From Simmondsia chinensis (Eukaryota; Streptophyta; Magnoliopsida; Caryophyllales; Simmondsiaceae), in contig JAGTTD010000008.1 of the NCBI GenBank assembly GCA_018398585.1, forward strand, positions 26,063,172 through 26,127,171: 64,000 bases of DNA, in the 5' to 3' direction. Shown piece by piece: positions 63,953 through 64,000 of this stretch. Positions within the stretch are counted from its first letter, which is position 1, and each line of letters opens with the position of its first letter. The translations under genes and the position numbers were made by a program. The notes under the pieces were generated by a model, which saw only the letters and a program-made list of their open reading frames with translations, did not search any database and was not told the DNA's origin.

Positions 63953-64000
63953 TTGTATTACAATAAATGGATTACACACATGCTCAATGATTATGACACC
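63953..64000. other. Window end, probable interior or flank
   Basis: 48 bases with no gene. The stretch tattacaat also occurs just inside the copy 2 polypurine tract (at about 52927), so this may be the 3' interior of a copy extending beyond the window, with the purine tract deleted. Confidence 0.3.

Overview
The window is a stretch of plant nuclear DNA, almost certainly from an angiosperm, made almost entirely of retrotransposons inserted into one another. I recognise no ordinary host gene. The plant assignment rests on Ty1/copia and Ty3/gypsy families of plant type: an Athila-like element with a primer site of TGGCGCCGTTGCCGGG type, a SIRE-like and a Tork-like copia, Tat-lineage gypsy, and SINE tails of Au type. 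All pol genes carry stops and frameshifts, so every element here is a relic or a non-autonomous copy.

Layout, left to right. 1-2645: minus-strand chromovirus-like gypsy pol remnant. 2646-12295: plus-strand copia element (called family B here), with two long LTRs, a PIF/Harbinger-like DNA element inside the left LTR, a 480-bp tandem duplication in the leader and a decayed gag-pol. 12296 to about 42520: plus-strand Tat-lineage gypsy element, split open. Its RNase H domain is interrupted at 18393-34111 by a minus-strand SIRE-like copia. The 3' LTR of that copia is itself interrupted at 19125-26429 by a minus-strand Athila-like element flanked by a perfect TCTAT target duplication. After its integrase, the Tat element carries an antisense gene for a plant mobile domain (PMD) protein with four or five GT-AG introns (about 36.4-39.2 kb). 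Its 3' LTR was hit by a family B solo LTR (40300-42276, TSD TTCGC).

42841-44240: plus-strand copia RT/RNase H relic containing a 252-bp SINE with a full-length 5S rRNA-derived head and an Au-type tail. 44506 to about 51556: a minus-strand LTR with a mostly non-coding interior, interrupted by a complete minus-strand Tork-like copia (46424-51445, TSD TATAT). 51557-56221: minus-strand family B copia with an Au-tail SINE in gag. 56222 to about 62775: minus-strand Tat-like 3' LTR and a 3' non-coding region holding several unrelated tandem arrays with 29-30, 49, 66 and 300-bp units. 62776 to the end: another family B LTR.

The most interesting items are the intron-bearing antisense PMD gene inside a retrotransposon, the 5S-headed SINE, the 6.5-kb block of independent minisatellites, and the nesting record that orders the insertions in time. 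Boundaries resting on TG..CA ends, target duplications, primer sites and polypurine tracts are good to a few bases. Those of decayed coding regions are approximate.
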